Below, in pieces: positions 25,321-34,665 of a DNA stretch of 56,212 nucleotides (its first letter is position 1; each line of letters opens with the position of its first letter). The translations under genes and the position numbers were made by a program. A model generated the notes under the pieces. That model ran no database searches. It was not told the origin of the DNA and saw only the letters and a program-made list of their open reading frames with translations. The stretch spans positions 1-56,212 of the forward strand of contig JACOEJ010000010.1 in the NCBI GenBank assembly GCA_024998645.1, given 5' to 3'. The DNA is from Nitrospira sp. GTDB lineage: Bacteria > Nitrospirota > Nitrospiria > Nitrospirales > Nitrospiraceae.

Positions 25321-26955
25321 ATGGGGCAGCAGCACGAAATGGAATTCCCGGGAGCGCCGCTCATGCAGACTAGTGGGATTATCCTGTCCGATGTCCCCCG
25401 TCCGGGAATACATCGTCAACGGCCTATCATGCTCTGGGGAGTGGCGTCGGTCATCCTTCTCCTGTTCGGCATCGCCTATTTCGAGAGCCTGGAGTATTTG
25501 GTCACGCAGTGGATGGAGGACGACAACTTCAGCCACGGGTTCTTTGTTCCCGTCATCTCGGCGGCCCTCATTTGGTGGCGCCGTGAACGGATTGTGGCGG
25601 CGGGCATTGTTTCGTCCTGGTGGGGCCTCGTTCCGGCTGCGCTCGGACTCGCGTTCTATGTCGTCGGTGACTTCTCCACCGTATATTTTCTGCAGCATCT
25701 CTCATTGTGGCTGATGATCGTCGGATTGACTCTGGCGATCGCGGGCCCGCAGGCGACCCGTCAGATGGCGTTTCCCCTCGGGTATCTCCTGACCATGATC
25801 CCTCTGCCGCAGATGCTGCAATCGAGTGTGTCCGCTTCCCTGCAACTCATGTCATCGTCGCTCGGCGTCGGCTTTCTACACGTGATCGGGGTGACCGCAT
25901 TCCGGGAAGGCAACGTCATCGACCTTGGCCCGATCCAGCTGCAAGTCGTCGAAGCCTGCAGCGGCTTGCGTTATCTGATTCCGCTGATCGCACTGACCTT
26001 GCTGAGCGCCTATCTGTTCCAGAATCGCATGTGGAAGCGGGTGGTATTGGTCGCCTCGGCGATTCCCTTAGCCGTGCTCTTGAACGGTTTCCGGATCGGA
26101 TTGATCGGGGTCCTCGTCGATCGATTCGGCCAGGCAGCGGCCGAAGGGTTCATGCACGCGTTCGAGGGCTGGTTCCTCTTTGTCTTGAGTCTGGCGATAC
26201 TGGGTGCGGAAATGTGGCTGCTGGAGCGAGCCGGCGCTGGATCTGCATCAGACGTCGATCGCCCAGGGCCGCGCTCAGGAGCGGCATTGTCTTTCGGTCC
26301 CGCCGCGGTTGTCGCGGGGGGCCCGGTTCTCGCCTGTATCGGACTCCTGGCCGTGACGACGTCGATGTCGTTTCATGTCGGAGGGCGCGACCGTGTGCCT
26401 CCTCCGCGCCAGAATTTTGTCGAGTTTCCCATGCATGTGGATGGGTGGCAGGGTGAACCGGTGGTGATGGAGCGACAGTATGTGGATGTGTTGCGTTTCG
26501 ACGACTACCTGCTGGCCAACTATCAAGGCCCCGGTGGCCCGGTCAATGTCTATGCGGCGTACTACCGTTCCCAGGAAAAGGGGCGCGCGACGCATTCTCC
26601 GAAGACCTGTATCCCCGGCGGCGGCTGGGAGATTGCGTCCCTCGATGAAGTGGTCGTGCCGGTAGGCCCCGGAGGGGAGAGCGGGTTTCGAGCAAATCGG
26701 GTGATGATCCAGAAGGGCGAGCAGAAACAAGTGGTGCTCTATTGGTTCAAGCAGCGCAACCGGGTGATGACGAGCGAGTACTTGGTGAAGTTCTTCCTGC
26801 TCGTGGATGCGCTCACGATGAAACGGACAGACGGAGCCCTGGTCCGGTTGGTGGCTGCCGTGCAGCCCGGCGAATCGGAGGGGGCGGCGGATCAGCGTGT
26901 CCTGCAGATGGCGGCGGCGGTCCAGCCTCTGCTGCCGGCCTATGTGCCCGATTGA
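25321..26955 (+). CDS. xrtD: Exosortase D (VPLPA-CTERM type) fused to an EpsI domain
   Basis: 544 residues. Residues about 38-300 are the membrane exosortase domain with Cys213 in VEACSGLRY, Arg258 in LNGFRIG and His279 in MHAFEGW, the three catalytic positions of exosortases. Residues about 330-544 are an EpsI/DUF3485-type periplasmic domain (GGPVNVYAAYYRSQEKG, HSPKTCIPGGGWE). This fusion and the VPLPA-type tails of three proteins at 11.6-15.5 kb fit the exosortase D class. It should cleave sorting tails and pass proteins to the surface or polymer while EpsI supports polymer production. GAGG precedes the start; it follows the WecB-type gene by 6 nt. Confidence 0.9.
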   Translation: MGQQHEMEFPGAPLMQTSGIILSDVPRPGIHRQRPIMLWGVASVILLLFGIAYFESLEYLVTQWMEDDNFSHGFFVPVISAALIWWRRERIVAAGIVSSWWGLVPAALGLAFYVVGDFSTVYFLQHLSLWLMIVGLTLAIAGPQATRQMAFPLGYLLTMIPLPQMLQSSVSASLQLMSSSLGVGFLHVIGVTAFREGNVIDLGPIQLQVVEACSGLRYLIPLIALTLLSAYLFQNRMWKRVVLVASAIPLAVLLNGFRIGLIGVLVDRFGQAAAEGFMHAFEGWFLFVLSLAILGAEMWLLERAGAGSASDVDRPGPRSGAALSFGPAAVVAGGPVLACIGLLAVTTSMSFHVGGRDRVPPPRQNFVEFPMHVDGWQGEPVVMERQYVDVLRFDDYLLANYQGPGGPVNVYAAYYRSQEKGRATHSPKTCIPGGGWEIASLDEVVVPVGPGGESGFRANRVMIQKGEQKQVVLYWFKQRNRVMTSEYLVKFFLLVDALTMKRTDGALVRLVAAVQPGESEGAADQRVLQMAAAVQPLLPAYVPD

Positions 26956-26973
26956 GAAAGGGCGTGTGAGTCT

Positions 26974-28608
26974 GTGGTGATGTCGACCGCATTGTTCTTC
27001 AGCTTCATCGGCTCGCTGTTGATCTGCATGGCGCTGATCCCGGCCCTGACGGCCTCGGCCTGGCGCTTTCAGTTCATCGATGTGCCGCGCGATCGCCGGA
27101 TGCATGCGGAGCCGATCGCCAAAGTAGGCGGGATTGCGTTCGCGGCCGGCACGATCGCGGCGGTGCTGCTCTGGGCACCTCAGGACCGGATGATCCTTGC
27201 CAGCCTCCTGGGCGGCGTGGTGATTCTGCTGTTCGGCATGTGGGACGACCGGGTGGGGCTCGACCACCGGATGAAATTCGCCGGACAGATTCTGGCGGCG
27301 GCGATTGTCGTGGCCTATGCCGGCGTGCGAGTGACCGCGATGCCGTTCGCCGACGATCAGGCGCTCCCGCTCTGGGCTGCGGCGACGATCACCATGATCG
27401 TCATCGTCGGCATGACGAATGCCGTGAATCTCGCCGACGGGCTCGACGGGCTGGCCGGTGGATTGTCGCTGATCAGCTTCGCCGGGATCGCCTATCTGGC
27501 CTACCAGGCCAACGACCAGATGCTGATGTTGCTCATGGTGTCGGTGCTGGGCGGTCTCCTGGGATTTCTCCGGTTCAATACCTATCCGGCACGCGTGTTT
27601 ATGGGCGATGCAGGCAGCCAGTTTCTCGGGCACTACCTCGCCGTGGCCGCGATCTTATTGATCGATCCGGCCCGCGCTCCATATAGCCCGTTGCTCGTGC
27701 TGTTTCTCTGGGGCATTCCGCTCCTCGATACCGTCGGCGTAATGGGCCAGCGTATCCGGCAGGGGCGCTCCCCTTTTGTCGGCGACCGTAATCATCTGCA
27801 TCACAAACTCCTGGCCACGGGACTGTCGCACCGGCAGGCCGTGACGGTCATCTACCTGGCGCAGGGGTTGTCGGTCCTGTGTGCCGCTCTGCTGCGCTGG
27901 CAGAGCGATGCGGTTCTGCTGACGGTCTATGCGGTGTTTGCCGGGTCGGTGTTGTCCGTATTCGTCTGGTCATCCTCGCGTCCGGCGACTCCACCGTCTG
28001 TGGTTATTCCGTCGGGGGAGCGAGCGGCGGCGGCCGGAGTTACACCCGCCGCCATGCGTGCATGGCCGCTGCGAGCGCTCACGCTGCTCGTGCCGTTGTA
28101 TCTCATTGCCTGTCTAGCGACGCCGGGGGACATCCCCGCGGAAGTCGGAGTGATCGCGGCCGGACTTGGCGCTGCGGTGCTGGGGAGTCTGGCGATCGGA
28201 CGAGGCACGGCGCTCGCTGTTCGGGCCGGTCTCTATATCGGGAGCACCTGTGCGGTGTACTACGCGCAGATGTCGGCGCGCCAGTCGCCGGCCGACTGGC
28301 TGTCGCCGCTGACCCTGGGGATTGCCGCGCTGGCCGTGCTCGTTGTCCTCGCCATTCGATGGATGGGCGATGCGCGGTTCCAGACGACCCCATTGGATTA
28401 TCTGATCGTCTTTCTGGCTGTGGTAATGCCGTTTCTTTCGGACCTGACGGTCGGCGCCGTCCATCTGAGTGTGGTGACGGCGACGCTGATTGTGTTGTTC
28501 TTTGCGTTTGAGCTCCTGCTCCAGATGCACCAGATCATGGTCGTCCGGCTTGGATGGCTGACGGCCGTGATGTTGGCCGGCCTGGCGGTTCGGGTGTGGG
28601 GGATATGA
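26974..28608 (+). CDS. WecA/MraY-family polyprenyl-phosphate sugar-1-phosphate transferase, C-terminally extended
   Basis: 544 residues. The first 330 or so match the GT4/WecA family: HAEPIAKVGGIAF, MWDDRVGLDHRMKFAGQ (DD motif), TNAVNLADGLDGLAGG, ARVFMGDAGSQFLG and DRNHLHHKLL (the HxHH-type loop). It would attach the first sugar-phosphate to undecaprenyl phosphate. An extra region of about 200 residues with five or six more membrane segments follows, larger than standard WecA (about 350-370). Such extensions occur in exosortase-linked clusters but their role is unclear. Translation may begin at GTG 26974 or ATG 26980. It lies between exosortase and PrsT genes. Confidence 0.87.
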   Translation: MVMSTALFFSFIGSLLICMALIPALTASAWRFQFIDVPRDRRMHAEPIAKVGGIAFAAGTIAAVLLWAPQDRMILASLLGGVVILLFGMWDDRVGLDHRMKFAGQILAAAIVVAYAGVRVTAMPFADDQALPLWAAATITMIVIVGMTNAVNLADGLDGLAGGLSLISFAGIAYLAYQANDQMLMLLMVSVLGGLLGFLRFNTYPARVFMGDAGSQFLGHYLAVAAILLIDPARAPYSPLLVLFLWGIPLLDTVGVMGQRIRQGRSPFVGDRNHLHHKLLATGLSHRQAVTVIYLAQGLSVLCAALLRWQSDAVLLTVYAVFAGSVLSVFVWSSSRPATPPSVVIPSGERAAAAGVTPAAMRAWPLRALTLLVPLYLIACLATPGDIPAEVGVIAAGLGAAVLGSLAIGRGTALAVRAGLYIGSTCAVYYAQMSARQSPADWLSPLTLGIAALAVLVVLAIRWMGDARFQTTPLDYLIVFLAVVMPFLSDLTVGAVHLSVVTATLIVLFFAFELLLQMHQIMVVRLGWLTAVMLAGLAVRVWGI

Positions 28609-28621
28609 GGAGGGATCGGTA

Positions 28622-31009
28622 ATGAATCGATATTGTATGGGGGCGATGGCGGCCATTGTGGCGGTCAGTCTGGTGGCCTGCGGCGGCCCGGAAGAACGCA
28701 AGGCGAAATACCGGCTGCGCGCGCAGGAATATTTTCAAGAAGGAAACTATCCCAAGGCCCGGGTGGCCTTGCGGAATGTCCTCAAGATAGATCCGAAAGA
28801 TGCGGAGGCCTACTTCCTCTATGCGCAGGTGGAGGAAAAGGAAAAGAACTGGCGTAACGCGGTGACGGGATATCAGCAGGTGGTGGAGTTGAATCCTGCG
28901 CATGATCGCGCCTGGATCAAGCTGGGGAAGTATTTCCTCGAAGCCCGGGCGATCGAGCGGGTGGATCAGGTTGCCGATCGCGTGCTCGCCTTGCATCCCG
29001 ACCATGTGGGAGCACGGTCGCTCAAAATCGCCGCGCTGGCCGTGGGTGGCCGGGTCGAAGAGGCCATTGCGCAGGCGGAACAGCTGCGGACGGGCGCTCC
29101 GACCGATGTCGATGCCGCCCTGTTGCTGGCCTCGTTGTATGCCTCGCGTGAACGGACGGCCGACGCGGTGCCGGTGATCCGGCAGGTGTTGGACACGCAC
29201 CCCGATAGCGTCGAGTTGCTCGGAGCGCTGGCGATGATCTATGTGCGCGCCGGCAATCCGGCCGAGGCGGATCGAACGTTGCTGCGCCTTATTGCGCTCG
29301 AACCGAAGGTGCTCGACCACCGTCTCCGCCGGGCGGCGCTCTTCGAACAGCAGCAACAGTATGAGCAGGCTGAGGCGGTCATGCGCGAGGCAACGCAGCT
29401 CGATCCGGACAGCGATGCCCGTCGGCTGGCGCTCGCGGAGTATGTGGGAAAGCGGCGCGGATCCGCCGAGGCTGAAGCGGCTTTGCTGAAGGCCCAGGAA
29501 GATCTGCCACGCTCCGCGAAGATCCGGTTTGCGCTGGGGAGTTTGTATGAGGGGACGCAACAACCGGCGAAAGCCCAGTTGATGTATGAAACAATCAAGA
29601 AAGAATTCTCCGGGAAACCGGAAGGCCTGGATGCGCAAGTGAAACTGGCCGGCCTGGACTGGTCGGCGGGACGGCAGGACAAGGCCGAGCAGGCATTAGA
29701 GCAGATTCTCAAAGACAATCCCCTCTCATCGGACGCCCTGCTGTTGCGCGGGAAGATCGCGTTGCAGCGCGGCAACGGGAAAGCGGCGGCCCAGGATTTT
29801 CGATCCGTCTTGAAGGATGCGGCGGAAGCGGCGGAGGTCCACGTGCTTCTGGGGCGTGCGCAATTGTTGAACGGCGATCTCGCGCTGGCGCGTGAAAGTC
29901 TGGAAAAGGCCGCCGCTCTGGCTCCGGCTCTCACCGATGCCCAGATTGTGCTGGTCGGATTGGACGTGACCGGCGGTCAGTTGAAGGAGGCGCGGAAGCG
30001 GCTCGATCCGTTGTTGGCCCGCGATCCCGGGAATCTCACATTGCTGGGCCTCCTCTATCAGATCCAAATGCAGGAGAAGGATTGGGACCGTTCGCATGAC
30101 ACGCTGGCCCGTCTCCGTTCCGCCGGGGCCGATCGCGCCAAGGTCGACTTGGCGGAGGGGCAGATGGCCGCGGCGCAACAACAATGGGATCAAGCAGAAG
30201 CCGCCTTCAACCGGGCGTTGACCCAACAGCCGCTCGCCGCCGAGCCGCTCCTTGCGCTGGTTCAGCTCGGGGTGCAGCGCGGGGCCCTGCAGCAAACTCA
30301 GACCCGGCTCGAGACGATTGTCGCCGAACAGCCGAAACATCCTTTTGCGGCAGGTTTTCTCGGCGAAATGTTGTTGATGAAGGGGGATGCCGAGTCTGCC
30401 ATGGGGCGATTCGAAACGGCCACGCAGGTAAATCCGTCGTGGACGACCCCCTGGGTGCATCTCGCGCAGTTTCGCTACGCCAAGCGGGATATGGTCGCCG
30501 GGGATGCGGCCCTCAAGAAGGCGCTGGAAGCGAGTCCGGATAACGAGCAGCTGCGGGTGATGCTGGCGACCAGCCTGGAAGGACGGGATCTTATCAATGA
30601 GGCGATGGCGCAGTACGACCTGGCGCTCAAGTCCAATCCGAAATCGCTCCTGGCTGCCAACAATCTTGCGGCGCTCCTGGCCGATCGGAAGGGCGATGCG
30701 GACAGCCTGCAGCGGGCGCTTCTGTTGAGCCGGGATTTCGAAGCCCAGACCTCGAACGCCTATCTCCTCGATACGCTCGGGTGGGTACATCTCAAGCTGG
30801 GGCATCGGCCGGACGCGGTCAGGCTGCTCAAGCAAGCGCTTGCCAAGGCGCCGAGCCATCCGGTGCTCAACTATCATCTGGGAGTGGCCTATGCCCAGTC
30901 GGGTGAGAAGACGGAGGCGCGGCAGCTTTTGAGTCAGGCGCTCCAGTCCAAGCAGTCCTATCCCTGGTTTGAAGAGGCCAAATCCATGCTGGCGAAGATC
31001 GATGGATAA
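28622..31009 (+). CDS. prsT: PEP-CTERM-system TPR lipoprotein PrsT
   Basis: 795 residues. The lipobox VSLVACGG places the lipidated Cys at 20. The rest is a near-continuous series of about 18-20 tetratricopeptide repeats (EEKEKNWRNAVTGYQQVVEL, ALGSLYEGTQQPAKAQLMYE and similar). Size and layout match the PrsT family found with exosortases and exopolysaccharide export. It is probably a periplasmic or outer-membrane scaffold for polymer export or CTERM protein handling, comparable to AlgK/PelB roles. GGAGG precedes the start, and the coding end overlaps the next gene. Confidence 0.88.
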   Translation: MNRYCMGAMAAIVAVSLVACGGPEERKAKYRLRAQEYFQEGNYPKARVALRNVLKIDPKDAEAYFLYAQVEEKEKNWRNAVTGYQQVVELNPAHDRAWIKLGKYFLEARAIERVDQVADRVLALHPDHVGARSLKIAALAVGGRVEEAIAQAEQLRTGAPTDVDAALLLASLYASRERTADAVPVIRQVLDTHPDSVELLGALAMIYVRAGNPAEADRTLLRLIALEPKVLDHRLRRAALFEQQQQYEQAEAVMREATQLDPDSDARRLALAEYVGKRRGSAEAEAALLKAQEDLPRSAKIRFALGSLYEGTQQPAKAQLMYETIKKEFSGKPEGLDAQVKLAGLDWSAGRQDKAEQALEQILKDNPLSSDALLLRGKIALQRGNGKAAAQDFRSVLKDAAEAAEVHVLLGRAQLLNGDLALARESLEKAAALAPALTDAQIVLVGLDVTGGQLKEARKRLDPLLARDPGNLTLLGLLYQIQMQEKDWDRSHDTLARLRSAGADRAKVDLAEGQMAAAQQQWDQAEAAFNRALTQQPLAAEPLLALVQLGVQRGALQQTQTRLETIVAEQPKHPFAAGFLGEMLLMKGDAESAMGRFETATQVNPSWTTPWVHLAQFRYAKRDMVAGDAALKKALEASPDNEQLRVMLATSLEGRDLINEAMAQYDLALKSNPKSLLAANNLAALLADRKGDADSLQRALLLSRDFEAQTSNAYLLDTLGWVHLKLGHRPDAVRLLKQALAKAPSHPVLNYHLGVAYAQSGEKTEARQLLSQALQSKQSYPWFEEAKSMLAKIDG

Positions 31010-31625
31010 GATGATGCAGTTTTCACATGCCATGCGACTGCAGTCTTGGACGCTTATAGGCGGGCTGCTGCTCTCGCTCGGCGGGTGCAGTGCGTTCGAG
31101 TCTTCGAGTAAGTCAGGGGCGATGCCCGCAATCGGGTCCGGCGTCGAGTATCTCCTGGGAGCGGAAGACGTGCTGGCGATTGCCGTCTGGAAGGATGAAC
31201 ACTTGACCAAAGAGGTCGTCGTCAGACCTGACGGGTTCGTGTCCTTTCCCCTTGTGGGTGAAGTGCAGGCGGCGGGGCGGACGGTTGAAGAGGTGCGCGC
31301 GGACATCGCCAAGCGTCTGGCGAAGTATATCCCCAACCCGAATGTCTCGGTTGCGGCGGTCAAAGTATTGAGCTATCGGATCTATGTCCTGGGTCGCGTC
31401 AATAAGCCCGGCGAGTTCATGATCGGCCACACGACAGATGTCTTGCAGGCGTTGAGTCTTGCCGGAGGCCTGACGCCGTTTGCCTCCGAAAACGATATTC
31501 GAATCATCCGGCGTATAAATGGGGAGCAACAGGTGATTCCTGTGCCTTATGGGGATCTTAAGCGAGGGAAGAGCCTGGAGCGCAATGTGTTGTTGCAGCG
31601 CGGTGATGTGGTCATGGTGCCTTGA
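31002..31625 (+). CDS. Wza-type polysaccharide export lipoprotein
   Basis: About 207 residues. LLLSLGGCSAF is a lipobox with Cys29. A Poly_export domain spans about 46-125 (GAEDVLAIAVWKDEHLTKEV, VRPDGFVSFPLVGEV, VEEVRADIAKRL) and a SLBB-type domain about 130-200 (YVLGRVNKPGEF, QALSLAGGLTPFA). It is half the size of E. coli Wza and lacks the C-terminal outer-membrane helix, as is usual in exosortase clusters, where a separate barrel protein follows. The start at 31002 overlaps prsT by 8 nt; 31011 and 30969 are alternatives. Confidence 0.88.
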   Translation: MDKMMQFSHAMRLQSWTLIGGLLLSLGGCSAFESSSKSGAMPAIGSGVEYLLGAEDVLAIAVWKDEHLTKEVVVRPDGFVSFPLVGEVQAAGRTVEEVRADIAKRLAKYIPNPNVSVAAVKVLSYRIYVLGRVNKPGEFMIGHTTDVLQALSLAGGLTPFASENDIRIIRRINGEQQVIPVPYGDLKRGKSLERNVLLQRGDVVMVP

Positions 31626-31657
31626 GGGATCACCCTCCATCGCAACGATGTAGATTT

Positions 31658-32854
31658 ATGATGTGGCGATGGCTTGTGTCGGCGGCATTTGCGGGAAGCA
31701 GTCTCTGCGCGGGCGGATTTGTCCTGAGCGGGCACGCAGCAGAATGGTCGGCCGAACCCTCGCTGGGAGTGAAAGGTGAGTACAACAGTAATCTGTTACT
31801 GGTGGCCGGTGCACAAAAGCCGGTCTACGGGCACTGGGTCTCGCCCGGCGTCAAGTTTGCCGGGTCGACGGAAAACCTGGACGTCAGCGGGAAAGCGGCG
31901 GCCGATCTGGTGCGCTATTACGGCGGCCGGAATCAGGACCTGCTCAACCTCTATTTTCCGCTGTCCGTGAAGTACGGGCTGGCCCGGGAAACCTTCGGAT
32001 TTGACGGCGGGTTCACGAGAGACAATACGCTGATGGGGGAACTGTTGCGGACCGGCGTCGTGCTCAGCTTCACGCAGCGCAATTTGTGGAATCTGGCGCC
32101 GTCGTGGTCGCACGCGTTCACGGAACGCCTGTCCCTCCAGAGTTCCTACCAGTATTCCAAGGCCACGTACGAGGACGGTGCGCGGTTGGGGCTGGTGGAT
32201 TATCAGGTGCAGGGCGGGTCCACAGGACTGGCGTACCAGCCGACCGAGAACGATCGCATGCAGGTGACGGGAAGCTATACGAACTTCAGCGTGGCTAACG
32301 CCAGCGCCCTACGATCCCATATCGTCGGGGCGCAGGTCTCGTGGTCCCATGCATTCACCGAGTCGCTTACGGCGACCGTGGTCGGAGGGCCGCAGCTGGT
32401 GTCATCCAGCATCTCGTCAGGACCGGCGCGGCTCACCGATACGCAAACCCTGTGGGTGGCCAACGCCAATGTCAAAAAACAATGGGATGCCGGGTTTGCG
32501 GAAGTCGTCGTGAGCCGTGAGATCAATCCCAGCGGATTCGGCTTGCTGTTGAAGACGGAACGGGTCGGTCTCACCCTGTCGCAGGATCTGACGGATCGGT
32601 TGACCGCCTCAGTGAATGCGCAGGTGCTCTTGGCCTCTTCTATTGCGTCGAAAGCGGTCCCGTTCACGTTTCCTGAAAACCGCTATATCAATGTGACGCC
32701 GCGGTTGACCTGGAAATTCGACCAATGGTGGTCGGTGGATGCCGCCTATACCTACAATCGGCGCGAGCTGGAGAACTCCGGCCCACGGGCGTTTGGAAAC
32801 GCGGCGACGGTGATGCTGACATACTACCCGCCCAAGCTGTCGGTCGGGCGTTAA
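31658..32854 (+). CDS. Exosortase-system-associated outer-membrane beta-barrel protein
   Basis: About 398 residues with a signal peptide ending near GHA before AEWSAEPSLGVKGEYNSNL, then many alternating strands (GSTGLAYQPTENDRMQVTGS, VTPRLTWKFDQWWSV) characteristic of a large barrel. It belongs with the outer-membrane proteins of the PEP-CTERM-associated TIGR03016-like type by position and pattern. It probably supplies the outer-membrane passage for the polymer because the Wza-type lipoprotein lacks its own. The upstream frame opens with TTG at 31622 overlapping the previous stop; ATG 31658 gives the better signal peptide. Confidence 0.75.
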   Translation: MMWRWLVSAAFAGSSLCAGGFVLSGHAAEWSAEPSLGVKGEYNSNLLLVAGAQKPVYGHWVSPGVKFAGSTENLDVSGKAAADLVRYYGGRNQDLLNLYFPLSVKYGLARETFGFDGGFTRDNTLMGELLRTGVVLSFTQRNLWNLAPSWSHAFTERLSLQSSYQYSKATYEDGARLGLVDYQVQGGSTGLAYQPTENDRMQVTGSYTNFSVANASALRSHIVGAQVSWSHAFTESLTATVVGGPQLVSSSISSGPARLTDTQTLWVANANVKKQWDAGFAEVVVSREINPSGFGLLLKTERVGLTLSQDLTDRLTASVNAQVLLASSIASKAVPFTFPENRYINVTPRLTWKFDQWWSVDAAYTYNRRELENSGPRAFGNAATVMLTYYPPKLSVGR

Positions 32855-32866
32855 GGAGAGGTGTTT

Positions 32867-34645
32867 ATGGCGATCGCGCAGTCTATGGGAGCAGATCGGT
32901 CGATCGAAGCAGGTCATACGGTGAAGGACTTCTGGCAGATGGTCCGCCGCCGCCGGACGGTCATTTTTTCCGTCGTGTCCGTGATCGCGGCCATCGGTCT
33001 GGCCACGGCATTCCTGTGGCCTCCGGTGTACCGGTCGAAGGCGACGATCCTGATCGAGGAGCAGGAGATTCCCACCGATCTCGTCCGCTCGACGATCACC
33101 AGTTATGCCGATCAGCGGATTGAAACGATCAAGCAGCAAGTCATGAGCCGGGCCAGTCTGTGGAGAATTGTGGAGCAATACGGGCTGTACCATCGGCTCC
33201 GGAAGGGCAGCCCGACCGAGGAGGTCTTGCAGCAGTTCGTTAAAGATATTCAGATTGAAGTGATCAACGTCAAAGTGGTCGATAAGCGCACCCAGACGCC
33301 GACCCAGGCGACGATCGCGTTTACGCTGGCCTATGACGGAGAGTCTCCCGACCTGGCCCAGAAGGTGACGAACGAGCTCACGGATTTGTTTTTGGGAGAA
33401 AATCTGAAGTCGCGGGAGCGCCACGCGCAGCAGACGACGGCGTTCCTGAAACAGGAAGCCGAGAATCTCGCGCATCACATCGAAGCGCTCGAAAGTAAGA
33501 TCGCGGTGGTGAAACAGAAAGCCGACGGAGCTTTACCGGAGCTCACCCAGCTCAACATGCAACTGTTGAATCAAGCGGACCGGGAGCTGATCGATGTCGA
33601 TCGCGATATCCGGAGTCTTGAAGAGCGCAAGCGGTTTCTGGAAGGCGAGCTGGCGACGCTGAAACCAAACACGCCCATGATTGCCGCCAGCGGCGAGCGG
33701 ATCTTCGATTCGGGGGAGCGGCTCAAGGCCTTGCGCGCGCAATATGCCAGCGCAAGCGGGTACTTGTCTGGGGACCACCCGGACATCATCAAGATGAAGC
33801 AAGAACTTACGGCGTTGGAGCGGGAAACGGGGGGAGACGCGCCCGGAGAGGATGTCCCGAAGCGATTGGAGGGGGAACGGTCCCGGTTGGCGACGCTGCT
33901 GGAGCGCTATGGAGCGGATCATCCGGACGTGACCCATGCACAACAGGCTGTGGCGGGCTTGGAACGAGACCTGGCGGAGATGACCAAGCGGCCGCCCAGG
34001 ACGGCGCTGTTCAAACCGGAGAATCCGGCCTACATCAACATTCAGTCTCAGCTCGCTTCCACGTCGGCCTCACTGCAGGCGCTTCAAAAATCCAAGGTCT
34101 CTCTGAAAAAACGTGCCGAGGAGATGGCCCGACGGGTCGAACGTCTGCCGGAGGTTGAGCCGGAATATCAGGACTTGATGCGCGATCGGGAGGGCACGGC
34201 GCACAAGTATCAGGAGATTCGCTCCCGCCTGATGGAAGCGCAGGTCTCGGAAGGGTTGGAAGTTCAGCGCAAGGGGGAACGATTCTCCCTGATCGATCCC
34301 GCCGACCTTCCTGAACGGACGGAGCGTCCGAACCGGCCGGTTATTTTGATTCTCACGGGGTTGCTCGCCGTGGTCGGCGGGGTGGGAGCCGGAGCGGCAG
34401 CCGAACAGATGGACGAAACCATCCGCACGCCTCATCAATTGAGTCTCGCGGCCGGGATGGCTCCGCTGGCGGTCATTCGCTATCTCCCGATGGAAGAGGA
34501 GGTCCTGGACGTGATTCGCCGCCGCCGCTACTGGCGGTGGGCGGGAGCGGGGGCGGCGGTGATAGGGGCGGTCGTGGCGCACTACCTCTGGCTGCCACTC
34601 GATATCGTCTGGTTTGCCGCGCTCCGGAAACTCGGTCTAGCCTGA
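32867..34645 (+). CDS. Polysaccharide chain-length determinant (GumC/Wzz family)
   Basis: About 592 residues. A first membrane helix at about 30-52 (IFSVVSVIAAIGLATAFLW) precedes a Wzz domain with YRSKATILIEEQEIP; a long periplasmic coiled coil spans about 180-430; a second helix lies near 490-510 (LILTGLLAVVGGVGAGAAA) and an extra hydrophobic segment near 555-580. It sets polymer length and couples polymerisation to export with the Wza-type protein and tyrosine kinase. Pro-rich PDLPERTERPNRP before the second helix is the family's usual motif. GGAGAGG lies 5 nt before ATG 32867. Confidence 0.9.
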   Translation: MAIAQSMGADRSIEAGHTVKDFWQMVRRRRTVIFSVVSVIAAIGLATAFLWPPVYRSKATILIEEQEIPTDLVRSTITSYADQRIETIKQQVMSRASLWRIVEQYGLYHRLRKGSPTEEVLQQFVKDIQIEVINVKVVDKRTQTPTQATIAFTLAYDGESPDLAQKVTNELTDLFLGENLKSRERHAQQTTAFLKQEAENLAHHIEALESKIAVVKQKADGALPELTQLNMQLLNQADRELIDVDRDIRSLEERKRFLEGELATLKPNTPMIAASGERIFDSGERLKALRAQYASASGYLSGDHPDIIKMKQELTALERETGGDAPGEDVPKRLEGERSRLATLLERYGADHPDVTHAQQAVAGLERDLAEMTKRPPRTALFKPENPAYINIQSQLASTSASLQALQKSKVSLKKRAEEMARRVERLPEVEPEYQDLMRDREGTAHKYQEIRSRLMEAQVSEGLEVQRKGERFSLIDPADLPERTERPNRPVILILTGLLAVVGGVGAGAAAEQMDETIRTPHQLSLAAGMAPLAVIRYLPMEEEVLDVIRRRRYWRWAGAGAAVIGAVVAHYLWLPLDIVWFAALRKLGLA

Positions 34646-34665
34646 TTGCGATAAGGAGAAGAGCC

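Noticed and set aside
26275..27633. 452-codon antisense open frame
   Set aside because: Overlaps two well-supported genes (exosortase and WecA-type); composition is His/Arg/Gln-rich without motifs.
29726..31363. 545-codon antisense open frame across prsT
   Set aside because: Shadow of a TPR-repeat gene; no domain, no ribosome site.
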